Below are positions 28,456 through 37,517 of a stretch of 44,062 nucleotides of DNA, piece by piece. The translations under genes were made by a program, and so were the position numbers. This stretch comes from an uncultured Nitrospirota bacterium (GTDB lineage: Bacteria > CG2-30-53-67): NCBI GenBank assembly GCA_947259355.1, contig CAMYMF010000017.1, positions 1-44,062 of the forward strand. Reading direction: 5' to 3'. How positions within the stretch are numbered: the stretch's first letter is position 1; each line of letters starts with the position of its first letter. The notes below the pieces were generated by a model. That model searched no databases. It was given only the letters and a program-made list of their open reading frames with translations, and was not told where the DNA came from.

Positions 28456-29328
28456 CTATGAGAAGACGCGTGCGCACAACTCCCCGAATTTGCCCAGATC
28501 CCGACAGACATGGATCCCCGCCTCTTCCATGGCGGCGATCTTGGTCTGGGCGGTGCCACTGCGTCCGCTGACAATGGCCCCGGCATGCCCCATCCGTCTG
28601 CCCGGCGGCGCTGTCAGCCCGGCAATGAAACCGACCACCGGCTTGTCGACATGGGCGGTGATGAACGCGGCGGCCTCCTCCTCGGCAGAACCCCCGATCT
28701 CACCGACCAATACCACCCCCCGGGTGGCATCGTCCTCCTGAAAAGCCTGGAGGCAGTCGATAAAGTTCGTCCCCGTCACAGGGTCCCCGCCAATGCCAAG
28801 GCAGGTGCTCTGCCCGATCCCCTGCCGGGTCAGTTGGTGCACGACCTCATAGGTCAGGGTCCCGGAGCGCGACACCACCCCGATCGGCCCGCCGGGCTTG
28901 TGGATGGGCCCCGGCATGATCCCGATCTTACACTCCCCGGGCGTGATGATGCCGGGGCAGTTGGGGCCGATGAGCCGACTCGGCTTTCCCTTGAGATAGT
29001 TCTTGACCCGCATCATATCGAGGACGGGAATACCTTCGGTGATGGCAACGATGACACCGACCCCCGCGTCCGCGGCCTCCATGATGGCGTCCGCCGCAAA
29101 GGGCGGCGGAACAAAGATGAGACTACAGTTGGCGCCCGTGACCCCAACGGCCTCGGCCACTGTGTCAAAGACCGGCACGTCATCCATCTTCTCGCCGCCC
29201 TTACCCGGGGTCACCCCGGCCACGATGGGTGTGCCGTAGGCGATGCACTGTCGGGAATGAAACTGCCCCTCCTTGCCTGTGATCCCCTGGACCACGACCT
29301 TCGTCTGCCTGTCAACGTAGATTGCCAT
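28456..29328 (-). CDS. sucD: succinate-CoA ligase alpha subunit
   Basis: A 290-residue alpha subunit of succinyl-CoA synthetase. It has the CoA-binding opening [40 protein letters not shown], and the phospho-His loop at H248 ([15 protein letters not shown]). With SucC it makes ATP or GTP from succinyl-CoA or, in reverse, activates succinate. Being in a methylmalonyl-CoA operon suggests work in propionate metabolism and not only the TCA cycle. Length is normal. Confidence 0.96.
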   Translation of the reverse strand: MAIYVDRQTKVVVQGITGKEGQFHSRQCIAYGTPIVAGVTPGKGGEKMDDVPVFDTVAEAVGVTGANCSLIFVPPPFAADAIMEAADAGVGVIVAITEGIPVLDMMRVKNYLKGKPSRLIGPNCPGIITPGECKIGIMPGPIHKPGGPIGVVSRSGTLTYEVVHQLTRQGIGQSTCLGIGGDPVTGTNFIDCLQAFQEDDATRGVVLVGEIGGSAEEEAAAFITAHVDKPVVGFIAGLTAPPGRRMGHAGAIVSGRSGTAQTKIAAMEEAGIHVCRDLGKFGELCARVFS

Positions 29329-29395
29329 GTCTCCCCGCTCGTGTCATTAGGATCGGATTGTGGCGCTCGGCGTCACCGCTCCCCGTTGCGCTTTG

Positions 29396-30559
29396 TTACG
29401 CACCGACAATGCCTGCGACTTTTTTCGCGGCGTCATCCAGGTCGGTGGCCGTCATCAATTTCAGCCCCGATGCCGCCAGAAGCTTGCGGCCCTCTTCGAC
29501 GTTGGTCCCCTCCAGGCGGACCACCACCGGCACCTGGATGCCCGTCTTCCGGGCCGCCTCGATGACGCCCTCCGCAAGAATGTCGCAGCGGAGAATCCCG
29601 CCGAAGATATTGATGAGAATGGCCTTCACATTGGGATCGCTCAGGATGATGCGAAAGCCATTTTCCACCATCTCCGCATTGGCGCCGCCGCCCACATCCA
29701 GGAAATTGGCCGGCTCGGCCCCGGAGTTCTTGATGAGGTCCATGGTGGCCATGGCGAGCCCCGCGCCGTTGACCATATTGCCGACGTTGCCCCCAAGATT
29801 GATATAGTTGAGATGGTACTTGGACGCTTCCACCTCCAGCGGGTCTTCCTCATGGGTGTCCCGGTAGGCAAAGATGTCTGGATGGCGAAAGAGCGCATTG
29901 TCGTCGAAGTCCATCTTTGCGTCGAGTGCGATGATCCCCCCCTGGGTGGTGATCACCAGGGGGTTGATCTCCACCAGCGAGCAATCGCTCCCGATGAAGA
30001 GCGCATAGAGCTTATTGAGCAGCTGCATGAACGCCTTGGAGAGCGGTCCGGACAAGCCGAGGCCGTAAGCGGCCTGCCGGCCATGGTAGGCCTGAATGCC
30101 AAGCAGCGGGTCGATCATGACCTTGATGATCTTCTCGGGGGTGGTGGCCGCCACCTCCTCGATATCCATCCCACCGGCCTCGCTGGCCATGACGATGACC
30201 TGGGCTGTGGCGCGGTCCGGGATGAGCGACAGGTAAAGCTCTTTCTCAATGTTGAGTCCCTGCTCAATGAGGAGTTTACGCACCGTCCGTCCCTCGGGCG
30301 CCGTCTGCGGGGTCACCAGGGGCTTGCCCAGGATGGCCGCCGCATGCTGACGGACTTCGTCGGCAGTGTGCGCCAGTTTTACGCCGCCGCCTTTACCGCG
30401 GCCCCCGGCATGAATCTGGGCCTTCACCACCACCGGGTAGCCGCCCAGTTTGTCAGCGGCGTGACAGGCCTCGTCGGGATTGAAAGCGACAGTGCCCTCC
30501 GGTACCGGCACGCCATGTTTGCGAAAGAGCTCCTTGGCCTGATATTCATGTATCTTCAC
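29396..30559 (-). CDS. sucC: succinate-CoA ligase beta subunit
   Basis: A 387-residue ATP-grasp beta subunit: start KIHEYQAKELFRKHGVPVPE, VVKAQIHAGGRGKGGGVKL for nucleotide binding, LEINPL-type SLVEINPLVIT, and NLGGNVGNMVNGAGLAM, with NIFGGILRCD near the end. The start is GTG at 30559, preceded by GGAGG; the longer frame to 30718 overlaps the promoter and is rejected. It is the first gene of the eight-gene methylmalonyl-CoA operon ending at pccA. Confidence 0.96.
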   Translation of the reverse strand: MKIHEYQAKELFRKHGVPVPEGTVAFNPDEACHAADKLGGYPVVVKAQIHAGGRGKGGGVKLAHTADEVRQHAAAILGKPLVTPQTAPEGRTVRKLLIEQGLNIEKELYLSLIPDRATAQVIVMASEAGGMDIEEVAATTPEKIIKVMIDPLLGIQAYHGRQAAYGLGLSGPLSKAFMQLLNKLYALFIGSDCSLVEINPLVITTQGGIIALDAKMDFDDNALFRHPDIFAYRDTHEEDPLEVEASKYHLNYINLGGNVGNMVNGAGLAMATMDLIKNSGAEPANFLDVGGGANAEMVENGFRIILSDPNVKAILINIFGGILRCDILAEGVIEAARKTGIQVPVVVRLEGTNVEEGRKLLAASGLKLMTATDLDDAAKKVAGIVGA

Positions 30560-30655
30560 AGCCAATCCTCCAGAGGGGTGACATAAATCGCCGCAGGCTC
30601 CTGAATTCAATGAGATATACGGTTTCGAAGGATGAATTCTTACCGCCGTGCTGGG

Positions 30656-30684
30656 AAAGTAGCACGAACGCCGCTGGCTGTCAA
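30656..30684 (-). promoter_or_regulatory. sigma70-type promoter of the sucC-pccA operon
   Basis: Minus strand TTGACA (30684-30679) and TACTTT (30661-30656) are 17 bases apart, with a TG one base before the -10 (extended -10). The start point would be near 30649, giving a leader of about 90 bases before the sucC GTG. Confidence 0.65.
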
Positions 30685-30720
30685 CAAGAATGCCGGGGCC
30701 CTTCTCATAAAATGACAATC

Positions 30721-30780
30721 ACGCACTGCTTCTTGACCCCGATATTACATGAGTAATCTTGATGAGAGGGCCCCCGAGGT
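30721..30780 (-). promoter_or_regulatory. conserved 45-bp motif, copy 2, upstream of sucC promoter
   Basis: Minus strand CTCTCATCAAGATTACTCAT followed by GTAATATCGGGG, aligning gaplessly with copy 1 at 20521-20580. Within it ATTAC-N4-GTAAT is a perfect inverted repeat. It lies between the cysteine-rich protein gene and the sucC promoter, in the 261-base gap 30560-30820. Confidence 0.45.
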
Positions 30781-30820
30781 CTTGGAGACACCCTGCGCAG
30801 GCGCTCTGCCATCCGAGTGA

Positions 30821-31291
30821 TTACAAAGCCTCCAGCATGGAGAAGCTCATCAGATCCTCGCCGCTTTTCACCTCGCCGTTGAAGCAGTCGACCCGGTTGC
30901 AAATGCCCACGCAGTGGGCATAGTCCTGCTGGGGAGTCGTAAAGAGAGCGATCAACTCCCCGCCGCACTGGCACGCTGCGTAAACCGGCAGGGCGGTGTC
31001 GCACTGGGGGCAGGTGATTTTCACCAGTTCCCCGCTTTCAAGATCCACATCGAGGGCGATGCGGGACTTGTCTCCAACCATCGGGCTGAGCACTACGCGG
31101 CCCGATTTTTCTTTCGCGTGCACTTTCAGATCGATCCCCGCCAGGCCATTGAAGATTGCCCGGGGATTGATCAGGCTGTGCCCGTCGGGGCAATAGCACT
31201 CCTTCACCGCCAGCACCTTTTCCTTCTCCCGCATGATCTTGCGGATAGGGCTGGGGTATATCATCATCCCCTTTTTGTCAAAACGTTCCAT
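30821..31291 (-). CDS. cysteine-rich metal-ribbon protein, unknown function
   Basis: A 156-residue soluble protein rich in cysteine pairs: C32-x-C34 with H38 (ECYCPDGH), C94-x2-C97 (ITCPQCD), C107-x-C109 (ACQCGG) and C127, C131, C136 (HCVGICNRVDC). The spacing suggests zinc ribbons or iron-sulfur sites. I do not recognise a named family. The ATG at 31291 has AAAGGAGG just upstream and is preferred to the one at 31312. It starts 26 bases after the SDR stop, so the two genes probably form an operon, and it precedes the sucC promoter. A redox or metal-linked partner of the SDR is only a guess. Confidence 0.75.
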   Translation of the reverse strand: MERFDKKGMMIYPSPIRKIMREKEKVLAVKECYCPDGHSLINPRAIFNGLAGIDLKVHAKEKSGRVVLSPMVGDKSRIALDVDLESGELVKITCPQCDTALPVYAACQCGGELIALFTTPQQDYAHCVGICNRVDCFNGEVKSGEDLMSFSMLEAL

Positions 31292-31317
31292 CGCCCCTCC
31301 TTTGCGCATCATTCACG

Positions 31318-32115
31318 CTATCCAGCGATGTCCTCACCGCCGTCGACCCGGATGACACTGCCGTTCATCCAGTGGCATCCCGGCTCGCAGAAGCACGCAA
31401 TGGCGGCGGCCACATCCTCCGGCGTCGTCAACCGGCCCATGGGGTTTCGCTTGCGGGCCACTTCGATCATGTCCACATGACCGGGGATCACCCGCAGCGC
31501 CGGTGTGTCGGTGACCCCTGCCAGGATGGCGTTGGCCGTCACTTCCAGCGGTGCCAGCTCCAGCGCCAGCTGCCGGATGTGGCTCTCCAGGGCGGCTTTC
31601 GCTGCGGAAACCGCCCCGTAGCTGGGCCAGACCACGTGGCCGCCGGAGCTGGTCATTGCAAAAACCCGGGCGTTTCGCTCAAAGAATCCGCGCCGCACGA
31701 GGGCCTGGACCCAATAGACCAGACTGTGGGCCATGACATCGAGGGTCATGATCATCTGGGCCTTGGTAAGGTCCTGCCCGGCCTCGGCGACGTAGGGCTT
31801 CAGCGCCCCAAAGGCGAGACTGTGCAGAAAGGCCCGCAGTTTCGGCCCCTCCCCCATCTCTTCGACCAACTCGTCCAGCACCTGACGGCGGTTCTCATCA
31901 TCGGCCGCATTCACGTTGAAATATCGGACCTGCACACCCGTCTTCTCCAGGTCCTCCACTAAGGCTTGGACCCGCGGCATGGCGGGCCGTCGGTCCAGAT
32001 GGACGCCGCAGATGTTCATCCCCTTTGCGGCCAGGGCCCGCGCCGTTGCGGCACCGAACCCGCTGGAAGCCCCCAAAATCAGGGCCCAACTCCCTTGCAG
32101 TGCCTCCGTCCGCAA
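31318..32115 (-). CDS. SDR-family oxidoreductase with enoyl-ACP-reductase-type active site
   Basis: A 265-residue short-chain dehydrogenase. The cofactor loop is GASSGFG at 15-21. The catalytic pair is Y166 and K173, a Y-x6-K spacing as in FabI/FabL enoyl reductases instead of the classical Y-x3-K. NILAGVTDTPALRVIPGH and the ending WMNGSVIRVDGGEDIAG fit the family. An enoyl-ACP or enoyl-CoA reductase role is therefore likely but not certain. The start is TTG at 32115 with GAGGAG seven bases upstream. A degenerate copy of its first ~20 codons occurs at 35800-35920. Confidence 0.82.
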   Translation of the reverse strand: MRTEALQGSWALILGASSGFGAATARALAAKGMNICGVHLDRRPAMPRVQALVEDLEKTGVQVRYFNVNAADDENRRQVLDELVEEMGEGPKLRAFLHSLAFGALKPYVAEAGQDLTKAQMIMTLDVMAHSLVYWVQALVRRGFFERNARVFAMTSSGGHVVWPSYGAVSAAKAALESHIRQLALELAPLEVTANAILAGVTDTPALRVIPGHVDMIEVARKRNPMGRLTTPEDVAAAIACFCEPGCHWMNGSVIRVDGGEDIAG

Positions 32116-32566
32116 AGTAGACTCCTCCCCTCAGCGTGTTTAGCAGCGCAATGTGATCCATCAGCCTTGTCAGATGACCCAGACTCTACCGCAAAAACGA
32201 ACTCCCCTCAAGCGCAGGGGTTGGCACACCGGACCGCTTTCACGCGCAGCGGTCAGAAGGTATCCCCCAGGGTCACAAAATTTCCTTACCAAGACCCGAG
32301 CATTTTTCCATTCGGCCCGGCGCTGCCTGAGCGGATACCGTTGGCCTTTGGCCCACCGATGAAGACTCCCCGTTGTCTCTTCTCGCGTGGGTATCTCCTT
32401 CGACCGTTTCCCAAGATCGCTTATCATCCTTCGCCCGTCGGACTCAGCTCACCTATGCTCGCGCGGCGCCTTGACGGTCTCACAGAGCCTCATAGAATGT
32501 ACATCAGTGAAAAAACGAGACTGGAATCAGGGACGGATGCCCCTGGATGGGTGGGCATGGGGGGAC
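32116..32566. other. divergent gap without clear features
   Basis: This 451-base stretch separates the SDR gene (minus) from the phospholipase D gene (plus). The plus-strand frame of the latter is open back to 32387 but the sequence there does not resemble the family. I see no convincing promoter, RNA or repeat. Confidence 0.5.
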
Positions 32567-34657
32567 ATGAGAACCTCTCGCATCTTGCAACCTGGACAGA
32601 ATTGCTGGCGTCTTTCGCCGGCAAGCCGCGCCGCATTCCTCATTGACAGGGAGAATTACTTCTCCGCATTCCGAGCTGCCGTCAAAGAGGCAAGACACTC
32701 TATTTTCATTCTCGGCTGGGATATGGACAGCCGGGTAAGACTTGAACGAAATGGCCGGAATGACGGCTACCCTTCAGAATTGGGGAAATTCCTAAATGCC
32801 GCCGTGGGGCGATCGAAGGGAGTGCACGCCTACATTCTCATTTGGGATTTTGCCATGGTCTATGCGCTGGAGAGGGAATGGTTCTCCATCTACAAACTGG
32901 ATTGGCGGACCCATCGCCGGATCCGGTTTTGCCTGGATGGCGATCACCCGCCCGGAGCTTCACACCATCAGAAAGTTGTCGTCATCGATGACCGTATCGC
33001 CTTTGTGGGAGGTTTTGACTTGAGCAAGTGGCGCTGGGATACCCGCGCACACAAAGCTGATGATCCACGGCGGGTGGATCCGGACGGCGCTGCCTACCCA
33101 CCCTTCCACGACGTACAGCTGTTGGTCGAGGGGCAAGCGGCCGCAGATCTCGGAGAATTGTTCCGAGGCCGGTGGTCGCAGGCCACGGGACGACACATCA
33201 GGGCGAGTGTTGACCAAGCGGCGGATCCCTGGCCTGCCGAGGTCTCAGCCGATCTGCAAGATATCAAAGTTGCCATCGCCCGCACACAGCCTGCCCACAA
33301 GAATCTGAAGGCCTGCCGGGAAGTGGAGCGGCTCTATACCGATATGATTGCGGCCGCGAAGCGGTCCATCTATCTGGAGAATCAATATTTCACGTCTAAG
33401 AAAGTCGGCGAATCCATTTCGAAGCGGCTTCAAGAGAAAGACGGTCCGGAGATCATCCTGGTTCTGCCGCTGAAAACGGGGGGCTGGCTGGAACAAAACA
33501 CCATGGATGCCATGCGGACCAGTCTGCTCAAGGGGCTTCAGGAAGCGGACACCCATCACCGGCTTCGCGTCTACTACCCCAGCCGGGAAGGGCTTGGGGA
33601 TCAGTGCATCAGCGTGCACGGCAAGGTCATGGTGATCGATGACCGCGTGGTGCGCGTCGGGTCCTCCAACCTGAGCAATCGATCCATGGGGCTGGACACG
33701 GAGTGTGATCTCGCGATGGAAGCCGATGCCAGTACCAGCGAATCACAAGCAATCGCCGCTTTCCGAAACTCCCTTCTTGGGGAGCATCTCGGCGTGGAGC
33801 CTCAACGGGTGCACGACATCATGAATCAGCCCGGTTCCCTGACGCGCACCATCGAAGAACTCCAGGGAGGATCCAAACCCCTTGGCGAACTGAAGCTGTC
33901 CACATCCAGCTCGATTGAATGGGAGATACCGGAGGCTGAATTGGCGGATTCGGAACGACCGCTTGATCCCGAATCCCTGATGGAATACTTCGTACCCCAA
34001 AAGGAGCAACGGACAACACTGCACCGCGTCATCGTGTTGGTGGCGGTGATCCTTCTGGTGATTCTCATGGCGGGACTCTGGCACTGGTCCCCCCTTGGCG
34101 AATGGCTGACCGTTGACCGGCTCAATGATCTAATCTTACAAGCCCGCCAAAGTGCTTGGACTCCCGTAATCGTGCTGGGCGGCTATCTTCTGGGTGGTCT
34201 CATGGCTTTGCCAGTCACCCTCATGGTCGCGGCGACGGCGCTTGCCATGGGACCGCTGGCCGGTTCTCTCTACTCCTTTGCCGGTACCTTGTCAAGCGCC
34301 CTGCTTACTTTCGGCATCGGGCATCTCCTCGGCCGGAATGCCATGCGCCGGCTCCCGGGTTCCACTCTGAACCGGATCAGCCGCCGCCTCGCCGACCGCG
34401 GCCTGGTCACGGTCATCACGTTCCGGTTGCTCCCGGTCGCCCCCTTCATCGTGATTAACCTGGTCGCGGGGGCGTCCCATCTGCGGTGGCGCGATTATCT
34501 CGTCGGCTCGGCCATCGGCCTGGCTCCCGGCGTTCTGGCCGTCTCTCTGCTGACAGACCGGTTGTCAGAAACGTTGCAGCAACCGAGCGTTACAAACATG
34601 ATTATTCTGGTGGCCATAGCCCTGCTGGTGGCCGGCCTGTTGATATGGCTGGTTTAA
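32567..34657 (+). CDS. phospholipase D-like protein fused to a VTT membrane domain
   Basis: A 696-residue fusion. The first two thirds are a phospholipase D superfamily enzyme with two HKD motifs: H134, K136, D141 (HHQKVVVIDD) and H351, K353, D358 (HGKVMVIDD), each followed by the usual Gly/Ser-Asn signature. A membrane helix near 485-507 leads into a TVP38/TMEM64-type VTT domain with several helices (LGGYLLGGLMALPVTLMVAA and FRLLPVAPFIVINLVAGASH). Such fusions are thought to act on phospholipids, like cardiolipin synthases; the substrate is unproven. The ATG at 32567 is preceded by a G-rich site and matches the start of homologues; an upstream ATG at 32537 is possible. The next gene, 34 bases on, is its usual partner. 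Confidence 0.88.
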   Translation: MRTSRILQPGQNCWRLSPASRAAFLIDRENYFSAFRAAVKEARHSIFILGWDMDSRVRLERNGRNDGYPSELGKFLNAAVGRSKGVHAYILIWDFAMVYALEREWFSIYKLDWRTHRRIRFCLDGDHPPGASHHQKVVVIDDRIAFVGGFDLSKWRWDTRAHKADDPRRVDPDGAAYPPFHDVQLLVEGQAAADLGELFRGRWSQATGRHIRASVDQAADPWPAEVSADLQDIKVAIARTQPAHKNLKACREVERLYTDMIAAAKRSIYLENQYFTSKKVGESISKRLQEKDGPEIILVLPLKTGGWLEQNTMDAMRTSLLKGLQEADTHHRLRVYYPSREGLGDQCISVHGKVMVIDDRVVRVGSSNLSNRSMGLDTECDLAMEADASTSESQAIAAFRNSLLGEHLGVEPQRVHDIMNQPGSLTRTIEELQGGSKPLGELKLSTSSSIEWEIPEAELADSERPLDPESLMEYFVPQKEQRTTLHRVIVLVAVILLVILMAGLWHWSPLGEWLTVDRLNDLILQARQSAWTPVIVLGGYLLGGLMALPVTLMVAATALAMGPLAGSLYSFAGTLSSALLTFGIGHLLGRNAMRRLPGSTLNRISRRLADRGLVTVITFRLLPVAPFIVINLVAGASHLRWRDYLVGSAIGLAPGVLAVSLLTDRLSETLQQPSVTNMIILVAIALLVAGLLIWLV

Positions 34658-34691
34658 TTTGTGAACAGACGATCGTCTCACGCGCGCAAGA

Positions 34692-35459
34692 ATGAAACGA
34701 GAACAACGGGCCAAAGCGCCTAAGCCGTCAACGCCACTAATCGTTGCCACCTATAACATTCATCGATGCATGGGTCGTGACGGTCAGAGAAATCCTGAAC
34801 GCATTGCTCGGGTCGTCCACGAGACAGGAGCCACCCTTGTTGCCCTGCAGGAAGTGGAATCCTTTTTCGACGGAGACATGGGCCGCGACCAGCTGGAGTT
34901 CCTCTCCCAAGCCACAGGACTTCACGCCGTGCCCGGCCCCACCATTCTTCGCTCTGATTGTCACTACGGCAATGCGCTGCTCACTCGTGCCCCCTGCATC
35001 CATTTACGCCACCATGATCTGAGTATCCCAGGTTGTGAGCCCCGCGGCGCCATGGATGCAGACCTGGATATTGCCGGAGGGCCTCTCCGTGTCATCGCGA
35101 CCCATTGGGGGATTCGTGCCTGGGAGCGGGACCGCCAAGCAGCGCGGCTTCTGAAAATCCTCTCGAAAACAAACGCGAAACCAACCGTGCTACTCGGGGA
35201 CTTCAATGAATGGTTTTATTATCGACCCTCCATCAGGAAAATAAAGAAACTGTTTGCGAAGAATCCGGGCCTTCCAACGTATCCGAGTCGATGGCCCCTT
35301 CTGGCACTGGATCGCATTGGGTGTTTGCCGCAGGAAATGCTCGTGGAGGCCACGGTGCACCGCTCACCCCTTGCGAAAACCGCGTCCGATCATCTTCCGC
35401 TGGTGGCAAGACTGGATCTGACCCGCGCGCTTGGGCCCTATTCCAAAAGTGCCAACTGA
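34692..35459 (+). CDS. endonuclease/exonuclease/phosphatase family protein
   Basis: A 255-residue enzyme of the DNase I/exonuclease III/inositol-phosphatase fold. Seen are ATYNIHRCMGRDG with the metal-region Asn, LQEVE with the metal-binding Glu, THWGIRAWERDRQ with the catalytic His, LLGDFNEW with the Asp/Asn pair, and the closing SDHLPLVARLDL with the final His. No signal peptide. Its position right behind the PLD-VTT gene matches a frequent pair in proteobacteria and suggests lipid or phosphodiester metabolism at the membrane over DNA repair; this is inference. Confidence 0.88.
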   Translation: MKREQRAKAPKPSTPLIVATYNIHRCMGRDGQRNPERIARVVHETGATLVALQEVESFFDGDMGRDQLEFLSQATGLHAVPGPTILRSDCHYGNALLTRAPCIHLRHHDLSIPGCEPRGAMDADLDIAGGPLRVIATHWGIRAWERDRQAARLLKILSKTNAKPTVLLGDFNEWFYYRPSIRKIKKLFAKNPGLPTYPSRWPLLALDRIGCLPQEMLVEATVHRSPLAKTASDHLPLVARLDLTRALGPYSKSAN

Positions 35460-35707
35460 TTGAGGATGGCCTTGACAAAGGCCGAAAGTGTAAGAAACAG
35501 AGCAAAGAAGACAAGGTTTCTGCGCCGGGCGGCACGCTCCGTCTCTTCGGTGACGATAATCATGCTCTCACCCTTTGTAAAAAGAGCCCGTAACCCGGCT
35601 TCGATTTTCACCGTGACCTTCGGAAACAGAACCCCCGTGAGAAAATAAAAAGTGGCCAGGATGGACAGGGCAAAGATCACGAACAAAACGATATAAAGCG
35701 TTGCCAT
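35438..35707 (-). CDS. small two-helix membrane protein, unknown
   Basis: An 89-residue protein with a helix at about 4-28, a charged middle (TKGESMIIVTEETERAARRR) and a second helix at about 66-86. It has a plausible AGGGGATC ribosome site before the ATG. The 3' end overlaps the convergent phosphatase-family gene by 22 bases. I do not recognise a family; the hydrophobicity pattern and start site make a real gene more likely than chance. Confidence 0.55.
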   Translation of the reverse strand: MATLYIVLFVIFALSILATFYFLTGVLFPKVTVKIEAGLRALFTKGESMIIVTEETERAARRRNLVFFALFLTLSAFVKAILNQLALLE

Positions 35708-35799
35708 ACCGATCCCCTATACATCATCGTCTCGAAGGGGGCGGCGCCCCACCGGCTATTCCATCGTTTGACCTGCGTCCCGATGAGGTGTGCCATGCA

Positions 35800-35920
35800 C
35801 CAACCCGTCCATGTTCCTCCCATCCCCCTTTCGGCCGCGGCCCGCGCCGTTGCAGGCGTCGAACCCGCTCAAGGCCCCCAGAATCAAGGGCCAACTCCCT
35901 TGAAGCACTTCTGTCGGCAA
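35800..35920 (-). pseudogene. degenerate copy of the SDR gene start
   Basis: Read from TTG at 35920 the minus strand gives PTEVLQGSWPLILGALSGF, matching residues 3-20 of the intact SDR at 31318-32115 (TEALQGSWALILGASSGF) almost throughout; the nucleotide match continues through the next ~50 bases but with frame-breaking changes. It is a decayed partial duplication. The surrounding 35708-36540 has no other gene I can support; a perfect 7-bp inverted repeat GTACCTT-N3-AAGGTAC lies at 35991-36007. Confidence 0.7.
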
Positions 35921-36525
35921 CGCGCACTTCTGCTATCAGGTTGCAGAGGGCGAGAGCCTGGTCTTTCAGGCCTCATGGATAAAAGAGAATGTACCTTGAA
36001 AAGGTACGGGTTTCAACTCCATGTCGCGACGCTCCGTTTATCATGTTTATGCCTCGGTTGAGAGCGATTCGGCGAAGACCGACCCTACGGACTGGGGGTC
36101 TCTTCTGTCGTTGACAGCCCTGTTCCTTTCGCCTACTACCGTGCAGGAGCACGCTGCGGTGCTCAGAACGATCAATCAGGACCGATGAGGCTTCCGATCC
36201 AACGGCGCGCCGTTTTTCCCAGCCCCTGGCGGTCACTCTTCTCGGGAGCGACCGAGCCTGGGACTGACGGATCATTTCCAGTGCCATCTTCGCCGGCGAC
36301 CATGTCCTCAACAACGTGTCCTCGTTCCCCAAAGGGCGATAAACTTCGCGCGAAAGGAAGGAATGGAAGGCAGAAACGTACTTCAGAGATCACTTCGGAC
36401 CCCTTTCCCCCAATGCTCGGTGCCGGCGACCGCCCCGTCCCCTTAGGCGATTCGTTCAACAGGGCATCGCTCATGACGGGCACCGAGAAACGAACCCAAT
36501 AAATCACCTGCAAACCAACCCCCTG

Positions 36526-37430
36526 GCCCGTGCACTCTTCGCGATGCTTCTTCTGCTGTCGGGATTTGCCGGAATCTCCTATGAGATCCTCTACGGCAGG
36601 ATGTTGGGCAACCTCATCGGCGACCAATGGGCCGTTAGCGCTTCCATCCTGCTCACCTTTCTTATAGGTATCGGTGTCGGCAGTCTTTCAACTCTGGATG
36701 CTCAAGATCGCCGAGTTTATCGTCGGGTGCTTTCGAGAAACCTTTGCACTCGTGCTCGGCCTCGTTCTCCTGGACATTGCAGCCGGAACGGCTCTGACCC
36801 GCCGTTTCCGGCTCGGCTTCATCCATGTGATGCTCGCAAACCTTGTAGGGCTGGTTTGGCTCATGGGGCCCTCCAGCCGATCACGGCCCTCTACGTCTCG
36901 CTCTATTCGCCGGCTGCGTAGTCCCATCTTCTCACCGTGCTACTCAAGCTGGGCGCCTTGGCGGCGCTCATGGGCGTGCCGGCCCTCTCTTTCGGCGCCA
37001 CCATTCCGGCGCTGATCACGACCGAGGACAATGTGGCCCGCGAATCGGGCCAGCTCCTCTTTGTCTCATCATTGGCCAATGCCGCGGGTTACCTGCTGAT
37101 GGTCTTCGTCCTGCACGAGCATCTCGATTATAGACCGATCCTCCTGTTAGTGGCGGCCGTGAGCACGCTGGCCCTGCTGCTCTATTGGAAAGGACGGAAA
37201 GGCGTTTGGCTCGGCGCGCCGGACTGTACGCGGGGGCCCTCATGGTAGTACACGCCACTCTTTGGAACGAGCAGCTCCTCTACCTGAGCCACACAGCCTT
37301 TCACTCACCGGCAAAGCTCGCCCAAGCCGGGGAGCAAGTCCGGTTTCAGGAACCTTTCAAGGGACGGCAGGATGTTTTTGCGCTCTAGAAGCTCAAGAAG
37401 GGGGGGACGCTTTTTTTCATCAACGGCTAA
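36526..37430 (+). pseudogene. broken spermidine-synthase-family membrane protein gene
   Basis: Three plus-strand frames in succession encode pieces of one polytopic protein. The first gives LLLLSGFAGISYEILYGRML and VSASILLTFLIGIGVGSL. A second gives FIVGCFRETFALVLGLVLLD. The third gives GALAALMGVPALSFGATIPA then LLFVSSLANAAGYLLMVFVL. A later segment reads VVHATLWNEQLLYLSHTAF and ends at an in-frame TAG (37386-37388), but recognisable coding continues to a TAA at 37428. The first part is typical of membrane-embedded spermidine/spermine synthase family proteins; the soluble synthase domain is missing. Several frameshifts and stops make this a pseudogene. Confidence 0.75.
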
Positions 37431-37517
37431 GTTCTCACACGACTATTGGCACCAGGTTGGGCAAGGAAGCGCAAGAATAATAATGTCAAAACGAGGAAAG
37501 ACAAAAAACTAAACCAT

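Noticed and set aside
35991-36007. GTACCTT-N3-AAGGTAC palindrome as terminator or operator
   Set aside because: Perfect but short, without T-run and without a neighbouring intact gene to regulate.
36172-36627. Minus-strand 151-codon frame in the decay zone
   Set aside because: Translation is low-complexity and resembles nothing known; it overlaps the readable spermidine-synthase-type remnant on the other strand.
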